This document shows positions 26,936-35,499 of a stretch of DNA of 64,000 nucleotides, piece after piece. The translations under genes were made by a program, and so were the position numbers. The notes beneath the pieces were generated by a model. The model was not told where the DNA came from. It did no database searches and saw nothing but the letters and a program-made list of their open reading frames with translations. The first letter of the stretch is position 1; every line of letters starts with the position of its first letter. The DNA comes from an uncultured Eubacterium sp. (GTDB lineage: Bacteria; Bacillota; Clostridia; Lachnospirales; Lachnospiraceae): the NCBI GenBank assembly GCA_910580075.1, contig CAJTVR010000013.1, forward strand, positions 1-64,000, given 5' to 3'.

Positions 26936-27855
26936 AGTGGAAAAAAAGGGGTTTGATTTATTGTCCGCATGGCGAACATGTCTGGGAAACAGATACATTT
27001 ATGACTCCGCATGCGTTACTGCTGGGTGATAAGATACGCATATATGGAGGAGTCAGGGACAAAGAAGGTGTTAGCAGGATTAAATATATCGATGTGGAAG
27101 CGGATAATCCCCAAAATATATTGTATGTATCGGAAAGGGTATCATTGGATATAGGTGCAGATGGATGCTTTGACGATAATGGGATCATATTGGGGGATGT
27201 GTTAAAAACCGGAAACGAGTACAGGATGTATTATGTTGGATTTCAGCATGTGCAAAAAGCCAAGTTTTATGCATTTTCGGGTGTGGCTATTAGCATAGAT
27301 GGCGGAGAAACCTTTAAACGGTATTCCGAAGTGCCCGTTATGGACAGGACAGATCAAGGGAAGTTTGGACGCTGTATCCATACTGTGCTGCAGGAAGGCG
27401 GGATTTATAAAATATATTATGCTGTGATACATGGGTGGAAGTATATTAACGGTATTCCTTATCCGGCATATAACATATGGTATACAGAATCGGATGACGG
27501 GCTTGCTATTTCGCACAAAGATGACTGTCTGTGCGTAGATGTACGAGGTGACGAGTACCGTATCGGGCGGCCCAAAGTATATAAAATGAACAGCGGATAT
27601 GAAATGCTTTATACAAGAGATCTGACAACAAAAGAATATCTGGCTGGCTATGCGAAATCAGATGATGGAATCCACTGGGTCAGGAGCGACCAGGAGATAG
27701 GGCTTAGCCGGTCTGAAGCAGGATTTGATTCCGAAATGGCATGTTATCCAGTGAAGCTGCAGTATGGCAGCAGGACATACCTGTTCTATAACGGTAATCA
27801 TATGGGACAGACAGGGGCTGGTTTTGCTGAATTAGTGAAAGAACAGGATGTTTAA
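26932..27855 (+). CDS. Five-bladed beta-propeller protein, glycosidase/glycosyltransferase-like
   Basis: This 307-residue protein resembles the beta-propeller (GH43/GH32/GH130-like) proteins often annotated as glycosylase or glucosamine inositolphosphorylceramide transferase-like in polysaccharide loci. Repeated blade motifs are visible: KIRIYGGVRDKEGVSRIKYI, then YRMYYVGFQ, YKIYYAVI, YEMLYTRDL and YLFYNGN, with Asp/Glu residues between strands. No signal peptide is seen, so it is probably cytoplasmic. Whether it forms or breaks a glycosidic bond cannot be told. It overlaps the NeuD-like gene. Confidence 0.7.
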   Translation: MKWKKRGLIYCPHGEHVWETDTFMTPHALLLGDKIRIYGGVRDKEGVSRIKYIDVEADNPQNILYVSERVSLDIGADGCFDDNGIILGDVLKTGNEYRMYYVGFQHVQKAKFYAFSGVAISIDGGETFKRYSEVPVMDRTDQGKFGRCIHTVLQEGGIYKIYYAVIHGWKYINGIPYPAYNIWYTESDDGLAISHKDDCLCVDVRGDEYRIGRPKVYKMNSGYEMLYTRDLTTKEYLAGYAKSDDGIHWVRSDQEIGLSRSEAGFDSEMACYPVKLQYGSRTYLFYNGNHMGQTGAGFAELVKEQDV

Positions 27856-27908
27856 GAAATTTCAATAGAATATGGAAACATAGCAGGGAGGTATAGGACA
27901 GGACTGAT

Positions 27909-29780
27909 ATGTGTGGAATTTGCGGATTTTATACAAAAAAGGCAGTAACACAGGAACAATTTAAAGCAATGAACGACAGTATGGCCCACAGGGGACCGGA
28001 TGATGCAGGGGAAGTCTTATTAGCAGGGAAGAATGGATATGCAGTCGGGTTAGGGCACAGGCGCCTATCTGTCATAGATCTTTCGGATGCCGGTCACCAG
28101 CCTATGTTTTCAAATGACAAAAATCTGTCCGTTGTATTTAATGGGGAAATATACAATCATCAAAAATTAAGGAAAGAACTGGCTGGATATAAATTCCGTA
28201 CACATTGTGATACAGAAGTGATACTTGCCGCATATTTAAAATGGAAGTCAGACTTTGTGAATCATTTGGAAGGCATGTTTGCAGCTGCAGTATATGACAA
28301 AGATACAGGGGAGCTTTACCTGATTCGGGACCGGATTGGAAAAAAACCGCTTTATTACTGGATAGATGAGAATAATATTGTATTTGCTTCTGAGCTTAAG
28401 CCGATTTTTTTGTTCCCTGGCTTTTCAAAAGAGATACGTAGAGATATCGTATCACGGTATCTTTTAAAGGGATATATCAATGCTCCTGACACAATCCTTA
28501 AAAATGTATATAAACTGGAACCAGGATGCCTGTTAAAATTCTGTAATGGCAGGAGGAATATCAGAAAATACTGGGATATTTCTAAAACGTATCACCAGAA
28601 TGTGTCTCGTCTGGTAAAAGATTATGGTACAGCAAAAAATGAATTGAAAAGACTGTTGAAAAAAGCAGTAAAAAATAGAATGGAAGCAGATGTGCCGCTG
28701 GGAGTTTTGTTATCTGGAGGGATTGACAGTTCGCTGATTGCGGCTATGGCTCAGGAAAACATGGTTTCCGGGAAGATTTTGACATTTACGGTTGGTTTTT
28801 GGGAAAAAGAATATAATGAAGCTGGTTTTGCCGGGGCTGTGGCGGATTATCTGGGTACAAAGCATACAGAACTTTATATCGAAGAAAAAGATGTTCAGAA
28901 TCTGGTGAATTCCATTCCGCAGTTTTATGATGAACCTTTTGGGGATTCATCGGCAATACCAACAATGCTGGTATCCAGACTGGCGAAAAAGGATGTGACA
29001 GTAGCGCTTGGCGGGGATGGCGGAGATGAGGTTTTTTGCGGTTATTGTACTTATGATTTTGTGCGAAAAATGCAGTGGCTAGACTGGGCAGGCGCAGCGG
29101 CTCACTGCATTGGCAAAATAGGCAGTCTGGAGCAGCATTATCCGCCAGAACTATATGCCGTTTCACAAAACCGCAATCCAAAAACAAAAACGCAGCTGGT
29201 TAGTACAAATTATATAGAAGCTGCTATACGTTTCGCTGCGGATGCAGGCGGGCAGGTGCCAGTAAAATATGAATCAGAAGATAGGTATGGAGTTTCAGAC
29301 TGGCAGATTAGAAGGATGCTGCTGGATATGGACACTTATCTTCCGGGAGATATTCTGACTAAAATTGACCGGGCATCCATGAAATATTCTTTGGAATGCA
29401 GATGTCCGCTGCTTGACACAGATGTGATAGAGTATTCATTCCGTATACCGCATCAGTATAAATACAGACGTGGGGAGAAGAAGAAAATTTTAAAAGATAT
29501 AGCATATGAGTATATTCCCAAAAAAATTTTGGACCGTCCCAAAAAGGGGTTTTCTGTACCAGTTGATAAATGGCTGACATCTTTTTTAAAAGAAAAAATG
29601 GAACATTATATAGATATGCGCTTTCTGCAGGAACAGGGGATTTTTGAACCGGAATTTACACACAGGTTTTTTGCAAAATATTTATCAGAAGGCAATCAGG
29701 GGAGAGGACGTAACTTTTCTGATATGGCTTGGAATTATTTTGTTTTTCAGCAATGGTACGAATATTATAGGAACTGTTAG
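27909..29780 (+). CDS. asnB: Asparagine synthetase-type amidotransferase
   Basis: This 623-residue protein has both AsnB domains. The N-terminal glutaminase begins at Cys2 (MCGICGFYT, then MAHRGPDDAG and VVFNGEIYNHQKL). The ATP-pyrophosphatase domain has the PP-loop VLLSGGIDSSLIAAMA and later LGGDGGDEVFCGY. Located inside the cluster with two uronate-making dehydrogenases, it more likely amidates a uronic acid carboxylate than makes free asparagine, as for WbpS/VioC-like enzymes. That role is inferred from context. Confidence 0.88.
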   Translation: MCGICGFYTKKAVTQEQFKAMNDSMAHRGPDDAGEVLLAGKNGYAVGLGHRRLSVIDLSDAGHQPMFSNDKNLSVVFNGEIYNHQKLRKELAGYKFRTHCDTEVILAAYLKWKSDFVNHLEGMFAAAVYDKDTGELYLIRDRIGKKPLYYWIDENNIVFASELKPIFLFPGFSKEIRRDIVSRYLLKGYINAPDTILKNVYKLEPGCLLKFCNGRRNIRKYWDISKTYHQNVSRLVKDYGTAKNELKRLLKKAVKNRMEADVPLGVLLSGGIDSSLIAAMAQENMVSGKILTFTVGFWEKEYNEAGFAGAVADYLGTKHTELYIEEKDVQNLVNSIPQFYDEPFGDSSAIPTMLVSRLAKKDVTVALGGDGGDEVFCGYCTYDFVRKMQWLDWAGAAAHCIGKIGSLEQHYPPELYAVSQNRNPKTKTQLVSTNYIEAAIRFAADAGGQVPVKYESEDRYGVSDWQIRRMLLDMDTYLPGDILTKIDRASMKYSLECRCPLLDTDVIEYSFRIPHQYKYRRGEKKKILKDIAYEYIPKKILDRPKKGFSVPVDKWLTSFLKEKMEHYIDMRFLQEQGIFEPEFTHRFFAKYLSEGNQGRGRNFSDMAWNYFVFQQWYEYYRNC

Positions 29781-29870
29781 GGAATAGCCTGTGAATATTG
29801 TGCAGGATCTTTCTTAACAGTTCCTTAGTGGCAGAGTATAGAAGCAGAATAAGAAATATGGAGAAAGGAA

Positions 29871-31079
29871 ATGAAAAATAAAAAAATCATGCTCGTTTTC
29901 GGCACAAGGCCTGAGGCGGTTAAAATGTGCCCTGTCGTAAAGGAGCTGCAGTCCAGGCCGGGGATTCAGACCATTGTATGTGTTAGCGGGCAGCACCGGT
30001 CCATGCTGGACCAGGTTCTAAAGACCTTTCAGGTCAGGCCTGATTATGACCTGTCTGTTATGAAAGACAGGCAGACACTGTATGATATCACGACAGTCAT
30101 ACTAAATAAAATGAAAGAAATTCTTGAAAAGACAGTACCTGACCTGGTGCTTGTCCATGGCGACACCTCGACAGCGTTTTCGACTGCGCTGGCAGCATTT
30201 TATGCCGGCATTCCTGTTGGGCATGTCGAAGCGGGCCTTCGGACCTACAATATTCGCAGCCCGTACCCGGAGGAGTTCAACCGCCAGGCAGTAGGGGCTG
30301 CCAGCAGCCTGCATTTTGCGCCTACAAAGCAGGCAGCAGAAAATCTGCTGCGCGAGGGAAAGGATCCGGCATCGGTTTTCATTACTGGGAATACGGTCAT
30401 TGATGCCCTTAAGACCACGGTGCTGGATGCGTATACGCATCCAGAGCTGGAGTGGTGCAAAGGCTCCAGGATGGTTTTGCTCACGGCCCACCGCCGGGAA
30501 AACCTGGGGGAGGCGATGCACGGCATGTTCCGGGCCGTCAGGCGTGTGCTGGATGAGCATCCTGATGTAAAAGCGGTATACCCGGTCCACTTAAACCCGC
30601 TGGTAAGGAAGGCGGCGCAGGAGGTGTTCGGGGAGCATGCGCCGGGCGGGAAGGAGGAGCGGCTGCACCTTATAGAACCGCTGGATGTGCTGGATTTTCA
30701 CAATTTCATGAAGCGGTCCTATTTAATACTGACGGATTCAGGCGGCATCCAGGAGGAGGCACCGGCGCTCGGCAAGCCGGTGCTGGTGATGAGGGATGTG
30801 ACGGAAAGGCCGGAAGGGATCCGGGCCGGAACTGTGCGGCTGGCAGGGACAGATGAAGAGCAGATTTATGCATCCTTTACGCAGCTGCTGGATGAAAAGG
30901 AGTCATGGGAGTCGATGGCACGCGCGGCCAATCCATACGGGGACGGGCATGCATCTGCCCGTATTGCGGATGTGATTTTGACTGGCAGGTGCGGGCCTTT
31001 TTCTGGCAGCAAACGGGATTCAACAGATTATTGCAGACAGACAGTCCTCTGCGGGGAGCGGCTGACACAATATCTGTAG
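29871..31079 (+). CDS. wecB: UDP-N-acetylglucosamine 2-epimerase (non-hydrolysing)
   Basis: This 402-residue enzyme interconverts UDP-GlcNAc and UDP-ManNAc. Conserved blocks are FGTRPEAVKMCPVV, LVHGDTSTAFSTALAAFYAG, HVEAGLRTYN, LLTAHRRENLGE and LTDSGGIQEEAPALGKPVL. About 35 residues at the C-terminus, after ASARIADVIL, look unlike the family, so the end may be a replaced tail. The gene is visibly more GC-rich than the 14 kb before it, suggesting separate acquisition. With the WecC-like dehydrogenase it completes a UDP-ManNAcA route. It is the last gene of the cluster. Confidence 0.9.
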   Translation: MKNKKIMLVFGTRPEAVKMCPVVKELQSRPGIQTIVCVSGQHRSMLDQVLKTFQVRPDYDLSVMKDRQTLYDITTVILNKMKEILEKTVPDLVLVHGDTSTAFSTALAAFYAGIPVGHVEAGLRTYNIRSPYPEEFNRQAVGAASSLHFAPTKQAAENLLREGKDPASVFITGNTVIDALKTTVLDAYTHPELEWCKGSRMVLLTAHRRENLGEAMHGMFRAVRRVLDEHPDVKAVYPVHLNPLVRKAAQEVFGEHAPGGKEERLHLIEPLDVLDFHNFMKRSYLILTDSGGIQEEAPALGKPVLVMRDVTERPEGIRAGTVRLAGTDEEQIYASFTQLLDEKESWESMARAANPYGDGHASARIADVILTGRCGPFSGSKRDSTDYCRQTVLCGERLTQYL

Positions 31080-31088
31080 AAAAGAAAA

Positions 31089-31130
31089 GGCTGGGGCAGG
31101 GCACTATGGAAGGTGCCGCTGTCCCCAGCC
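31089..31130 (-). terminator. Strong hairpin between convergent wecB and the surface-protein gene
   Basis: GGCTGGGGCAG pairs with CTGTCCCCAGCC around an inner GGCAC/GGTGCC stem. On the minus strand the stem is followed by TTTTCTTTTC, so it fits best as the terminator of the surface-protein gene. It may also stop the exopolysaccharide transcript. Confidence 0.8.
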
Positions 31131-31205
31131 AGCAGATTTCAGTAATCCGAAACTATTGCCACAAGGATTTCTGAAATCCTGTTTTATGAGGTCTGATGCG
31201 CAATA

Positions 31206-34200
31206 TTACGGATCTGCCCTTTGAATATCCTCAGCCTTACAATCGGCGTATAATTTTCTGTCTGCCCATTCTGCCACATTTACCGTCAAAACCGCATTAT
31301 AATATTTGTATTCGTCTACGCTCAGGCTCACATAAGTTTTTACACGGATTGGTATCTGGAATGTCGGATTCGTTATATCCGCATCTTGTATAACAAAGCC
31401 ATACCCTGTGCCATCAGCAAGTTCCACAATCCTTAAACCATCAATTTGTTCCTGTGTATTTATGGTACAGCTGTCGAAAATCAGCTGCTCTTTCAAGCCA
31501 TAACATGGTGTAAAATGAAGTTCGCCTCTGTCGTTTATTAATTTAAATGCCAGTTTGCCTCTGTCCTGCTCCTCCCAGCCATCCGCTTGAATTGCAGATC
31601 CTGTCACCACATCAACGGAAGAAAGAAACTTTATCTCAAAGTCAGGCTGCACCTCAACCTCTGAGGATGCCTTTTTCGTAAATATCTGTGACGATGTCAC
31701 TATGGTTATTTCCGCACTTATCGTTGCTTTTCCGAGGGCTACGCCAGTTATTGAAATGTAATCTCTATTAACTTCATCGCTATACACATGGATAATCTTC
31801 GGGTCCGAGGAAGTCCATTTTGTCTTCACAATCCTCGCACTGTATGCATGTACGCCCAGCTGAGCCGAAATAAAAGCCCATTCATCTACTGGCAGACCAG
31901 AGACTGTGCGCAGCTCTACTGTCGTTTCCTCCGCGGATGGATCCGGCGTGGAATCGGTAACCTCCAGCGGGACTACATTTGATGCAATCTTCTCTTCCGT
32001 ACCGTCTGGAAGCTCAACTGTGGCAAGTGCCGCCAGTTCGTCGTTGCCCGCTGCCATGCCTGTTATGCTGCAGCCTGCCGTGGTTTCTTCTAATGTGCGG
32101 CCATCCAAATCCACAGACATCACGCCGCCCACATTATGAGTGTCTAAAAATTCGACGTATGTTAATTTCGCCCCTTCCGGTGCGTTCAGCTGCAGCGATG
32201 CATGCACTGAATCTCCTTTTTTGATGGACGCCGAGTCGGTTGTGAGCTTAATTTCGGAAACCGGCGCAGAACCATCCTCTGTGACATGGATTCTAATTAC
32301 TTTCGCCTGGTTTCGTAGAATAACGGGGCTGTCTTTTTCGTTGCCAATGATGTCTGCACGCATATGGATAACTTCAGTTCCGGCAAATCTCGCGGTTATT
32401 TTGATACCTATCGGTGCCGGGTCACCTTTTTTCTCATATATATAAGTAACATTCGTATTTCTTCCAAATCTGTTAGTGCCGAAATCATACAGCTGGCCCG
32501 ATTCTTTTGGGTCTGCAGAAAAGTATATTTCCTGTTCTTCACCTTTTTTCATTGTGAAATATGTACGGTCCACCGCGATTCCTTTTGGCTCTGCATCTGT
32601 TTTGTTATCCTCTGATTCCGAGTCTCCGGATGATGAGCCGCCGGATGACGAGCCGCCAGAGGACGAGCCGCCGGATGATGAGCCGCCAGAGGACGAGCCG
32701 CCGGATGATGAGCCGCCAGAGGACGAGCTTGCGGATGATGAACTTCCGGATGATGAGCCGCCAGATGCAGGGCTGCCGGACGCAGACGGGGCGCTGACTG
32801 TGATGTCACGGCTGCTGTTTTTTACGACCGTTATATTCCCGGATGATGTGTGAACCGTTATACTGATTTCTGTTCTGTTTTGTACTTTCAGGCTGACCCT
32901 GGCAGTATTGCCGGAAACTTTAACCGAGCTGCCTTCCGAGCCTTTTTCCAGTACCAGGTTCAGGCCTGTGCTGCTGTCTAAGGCCACATTCACAGATGCA
33001 GTAATCGTCGCAGATGCAGATACCTTAAGCGGGATTGCCGTCTTTGTGGAGCCGGATAACGCGATATTCATCTCTTTGGAAACAGTGACACTATTTACTT
33101 TTCCTTTCTCACCTACTGCCATTTTTACGTCCGCTTTCGGGGCATCCAAAGATACGTCCGATACCGTGCCTTTGATATCCATATCTGCTCTGGCACTTTC
33201 TGCCGCTGCATCCAGAGATACACTGCTGACCGTCCCTCCGTCTGCAACCGCTATGTTCACATCTGACTGCGGCGCGGCAAGCTTTACATCTCCGACGCTG
33301 CCGCTGACATCAATGTCCAGTTTCGCACGCTGCGCTGCTTCCCCTGCCGATATATTTCCCAGGGAACTTCCCTGCGAAACAGATACCTTCGCATCGGTGT
33401 CCGGCGACTGGAATGAAACTCCGTTTACGGTTCCGTTTACTTCCAGCGCCACTTTTGCGCCCGTCTGTGCAAATGCAATGCCGCTGACACTGGCACCCTT
33501 CGATACAACAATGCGTGCGGTCTTTGCAAATATGTTCAGAAAATTGCCGGATGCGTTTTCCAGCCACGTGCTGTCCCTGATTGCCTGCACAGAAACGGAC
33601 TTAAAAGTTCCGTTATTTTCCATATCCGCATTCGGTGCATCCACAATCAGATCAATCCCTGAATAATCCGCTTTCGGAATCGTAAATGCGTCCTCCGCTT
33701 CTGTCTGGAAACGAAGCGTCTTTACAGCCGTATTTTTCAGCGCCGCCTCAAGCTGCTTCTGGCTGGACACCGTCACATCTTCTTTCTGTGCCTGTTCCGT
33801 ATCCGGGGCTTTTGCTGCGGCTGCCTTTACGCGTACCTTACATGACAGCTGTCTGCTTTTTGCTGTTTTCTTTCCATTTTTCAGGACTGTGCGTGTAACC
33901 TTCACCCGGATTACTGCGGAACCTTTGCCTTTGCCTTTCAAAAGCACATACGTCTTTTTCTTGCCGTATGGCTTGCATACTGCAGCATCCGTCGTCGTCA
34001 CTTTTTTGATTTTCCACCCCTGCTGATTGTTCACCAGCCTGAGCTTATAGCCCTTTTGCCCGGCCTTTAAGGTTTTTGAACTGACGTTTAGCTTTACCTG
34101 TTTTTGTGCAGCCGCTGATGCTTCCAGTGCAGGCACGCACGGAGCCATGGCTGTGCTGCATGACACGATGAAAGCTAAAAGCACTGCGGCTTTCATTTTT

Positions 34201-34217
34201 AACTGTCTGATTTTCAT
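31206..34217 (-). CDS. Large secreted surface protein with parallel-beta-like repeats, Gly-Ser linker and Ig-like region
   Basis: The 1003-residue protein starts with a signal peptide (KMKAAVLLAFIVSCSTAMAP, cleavage probably near ASA-AA). An N-terminal Lys-rich Ig-like stretch (about 38-130) comes first. A repeat region (about 190-470) has recurring SVSxVSLDAxxADVxMAV-like units, suggesting a beta-solenoid. A Gly-Ser linker of GGSSS units (about 485-530) follows. Several bacterial Ig-like (Big) domains form the C-terminal half. No LPXTG motif, choline-binding or SLH repeats are visible, so anchoring is unclear. AAGGAGG precedes the ATG. It stands alone, convergent with the exopolysaccharide cluster. 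The family function is unknown; adhesion or matrix roles are possible. Confidence 0.75.
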   Translation of the reverse strand: MKIRQLKMKAAVLLAFIVSCSTAMAPCVPALEASAAAQKQVKLNVSSKTLKAGQKGYKLRLVNNQQGWKIKKVTTTDAAVCKPYGKKKTYVLLKGKGKGSAVIRVKVTRTVLKNGKKTAKSRQLSCKVRVKAAAAKAPDTEQAQKEDVTVSSQKQLEAALKNTAVKTLRFQTEAEDAFTIPKADYSGIDLIVDAPNADMENNGTFKSVSVQAIRDSTWLENASGNFLNIFAKTARIVVSKGASVSGIAFAQTGAKVALEVNGTVNGVSFQSPDTDAKVSVSQGSSLGNISAGEAAQRAKLDIDVSGSVGDVKLAAPQSDVNIAVADGGTVSSVSLDAAAESARADMDIKGTVSDVSLDAPKADVKMAVGEKGKVNSVTVSKEMNIALSGSTKTAIPLKVSASATITASVNVALDSSTGLNLVLEKGSEGSSVKVSGNTARVSLKVQNRTEISITVHTSSGNITVVKNSSRDITVSAPSASGSPASGGSSSGSSSSASSSSGGSSSGGSSSGGSSSGGSSSGGSSSGGSSSGDSESEDNKTDAEPKGIAVDRTYFTMKKGEEQEIYFSADPKESGQLYDFGTNRFGRNTNVTYIYEKKGDPAPIGIKITARFAGTEVIHMRADIIGNEKDSPVILRNQAKVIRIHVTEDGSAPVSEIKLTTDSASIKKGDSVHASLQLNAPEGAKLTYVEFLDTHNVGGVMSVDLDGRTLEETTAGCSITGMAAGNDELAALATVELPDGTEEKIASNVVPLEVTDSTPDPSAEETTVELRTVSGLPVDEWAFISAQLGVHAYSARIVKTKWTSSDPKIIHVYSDEVNRDYISITGVALGKATISAEITIVTSSQIFTKKASSEVEVQPDFEIKFLSSVDVVTGSAIQADGWEEQDRGKLAFKLINDRGELHFTPCYGLKEQLIFDSCTINTQEQIDGLRIVELADGTGYGFVIQDADITNPTFQIPIRVKTYVSLSVDEYKYYNAVLTVNVAEWADRKLYADCKAEDIQRADP
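32626..32775 (-). repeat. 15-bp tandem repeat (30-bp higher order) encoding GGSSS linker
   Basis: About ten consecutive 15-base units read CCGGATGATGAGCCG or CCAGAGGACGAGCCG on the plus strand. They alternate so that a 30-base period is also present. They encode the Gly-Gly-Ser-Ser-Ser repeats of the surface protein. The near-perfect central copies imply recent expansion and likely copy-number variation between strains. Confidence 0.9.
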
Positions 34218-34302
34218 TGATCTTTTCCTCCTTGTCTGCTGGTCTGGTATTCAGCAGTCTGCTGTTATTTTACTAAAATCCAGTAACAAAAAACAGTACC
34301 CG

Positions 34303-34330
34303 GGTACAAACAGCATATTTTCCGGTACAA
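34303..34330 (-). promoter_or_regulatory. Paired GGTACAA direct repeats 21 bp apart upstream of the surface-protein gene
   Basis: GGTACAA occurs at 34303-34309 and 34324-34330, exactly 21 bases apart (two helical turns), about 90-110 bases upstream of the surface-protein start. This spacing is usual for direct-repeat operators bound by regulator dimers such as LytTR-type proteins. No matching regulator is in the window. Confidence 0.45.
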
Positions 34331-34418
34331 CCGGCATATGAGCTATGGAGACGCATTCGAGTATGTCTATCTGGATGATAACGATATTATACGTTCAAAA
34401 ATCATAAGAAATAAAGAC

Positions 34419-34711
34419 GGGGGTGCGGACAAAAAACCGGACTGCTATAGGACTCCGATATGTATCAGAAGATACTGGTTACAGCAGAGCCGGTATTTAC
34501 CAATGGCGGAAGCGTTATCTAAAGGAAGGTGCATCCGGTCTGATGAATAACAGAAATATTGCCTCTCAGATTTTATGGATATAATAAATAATTATCTTGT
34601 GTGGCATAATGAAACCAGAATAAAAAATCATTAGGATATATGAGTCCTGTGGTGTACAGACGAAGTCCTGGGTTAGCAGCTTAGCCAGTCCAAGAAATCG
34701 TCCGCACCCCC
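34419..34711 (+). mobile_element. IS3-family deletion derivative (about 293 bp) with terminal inverted repeats
   Basis: The ends GGGGGTGCGGAC (34419-34430) and GTCCGCACCCCC (34700-34711) are perfect inverted repeats. Inside, a plus-strand frame gives LRYVSEDTGYSRAGIYQWRK, the OrfA helix-turn-helix of IS3-family transposases. Another frame gives IINNYLVWHNETRIKKSLGY, then MSPVVYRRS, the C-terminus of OrfB. Everything between (the DDE catalytic core) is missing. The element cannot move itself but could be mobilised by an intact relative. No clear target duplication is visible. Confidence 0.8.
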
Positions 34712-34769
34712 TGTCAAACTGGCGTTACAATATAGTGCAGAAGGCCGGGCGCTCTTTCATCATTCGTTC

Positions 34770-35190
34770 AAAAGGGCTGTTTGTAAAATTCATTCTTCGT
34801 CCTCCATTTCCTCGTGATCGTCCTCATCCCAGGGCGGCATATCATCTCCGCCGTCATAATCCTCCAATTCGTCCCCGTAGTCCTCCTCAGGCCCGGCAGC
34901 CTTTTCTTGTTTGGGGCGGTAAATCTTAAAGTACCAGCCAGCTCCGCCGCACATTTCTCAGCGCAGGAGCAGACTGCCGCCTCCGCCTCCGCTGCCTCGG
35001 CAGCGGTCAGCAGGTCGGCCTCGTCCACCATGTTCAAGAAGCAGGTTTGATACTGCTCACCCGCCTCGTCTATGGGCTTGTCATAGTCGGTGACAAGGTA
35101 AAAGGTGGCCCCGCCCCTGGTTTGGGCAGTGATAGCTGGTTCTTCTATGGTGGCGGGCTCCGCCTGGTGCTTTGGCGGTATTTTTCATGT
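34770..35190 (-). pseudogene. Conjugative-element protein fragment (DUF4366/CD1107-like), frameshifted
   Basis: On the minus strand a GC-rich piece reads GGATFYLVTDYDKPIDEAGE, then CFLNMVDEADLL, a Cys-rich CSCAEKC motif, and after a frame change WYFKIYRPKQEKAAGPEEDY ending in an acidic tail. This matches the C-terminus of the DUF4366/CD1107-type proteins of Tn1549-like conjugative transposons. The acidic tail is followed at once by the start MNFTNSPFE of a second element gene. The N-terminus is missing and the cysteine region appears shortened. Composition is clearly more GC-rich than both flanks. It is an integrative-element scar next to the putative defence operon. Confidence 0.65.
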
Positions 35191-35217
35191 TCAGGAAAAC
35201 AAAAAAACTAAAATTTC

Positions 35218-35275
35218 GTTTGTAATAATAAGATTGCAAAGCCGAAAAGTATATTATATAATTATTATTACAAAC
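35218..35275. repeat. 14-bp perfect inverted repeat with 30-base AT-rich loop
   Basis: GTTTGTAATAATAA (35218-35231) is the exact reverse complement of 35262-35275. There is no T-run after either arm, so it is not an ordinary terminator. It may be an operator or the scar edge of the conjugative-element remnant. Confidence 0.6.
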
Positions 35276-35389
35276 CATCAGCTATAAACAATCGTCAGGC
35301 AAAGTAACATAAATATTAGAAAATCTCTCTGAAAAGAAGAATGAAAGCTGATTCCAGCATAGTCCTTCTTTTTCATAAACACATTTTAT

Positions 35390-35439
35390 ATGTCTGCCGT
35401 TTTGCATAATAAAGTTTTGTAAAGCGGCTGACATTTTTT
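35390..35439 (+). terminator. Imperfect long hairpin followed by T6 upstream of the eight-gene operon
   Basis: ATGTCTGCCGTTTTGCATAA pairs with the arm ending GCGGCTGACAT at about 16 of 20 positions, and TTTTTT follows. It sits about 65 bases before the first gene's start. It could terminate upstream transcription, act as an attenuator, or be an operator. The promoter of the operon is not obvious. Confidence 0.4.
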
Positions 35440-35499
35440 ACAATAAAGCAGGAATTGTATATGAATGATAACTGAAAACAGCAGATAAGGGGAACAGGA

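Noticed and set aside
27909..29780. Housekeeping asparagine synthetase
   Set aside because: The sequence fits AsnB, but its place inside a polysaccharide operon with two uronate-forming dehydrogenases makes a sugar-amidating role more likely. The gene call is kept and only the metabolic assignment is rejected.
32626..32775. Possible CRISPR array
   Set aside because: The repeats are contiguous 15-base units without unique spacers and code for a protein linker. No cas genes are present.
32476..32853. Plus-strand open frame rich in Asp-Glu-Pro-Pro repeats
   Set aside because: It is the antisense shadow of the Gly-Ser linker in the minus-strand surface protein. It has no ribosome binding site, and the sense gene has a signal peptide, start site and promoter region.
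32908..33666. 252-codon plus-strand frame opposite the surface protein
   Set aside because: It is antisense to a well-supported gene, its composition mirrors that gene, and it has no start signal or recognisable family.
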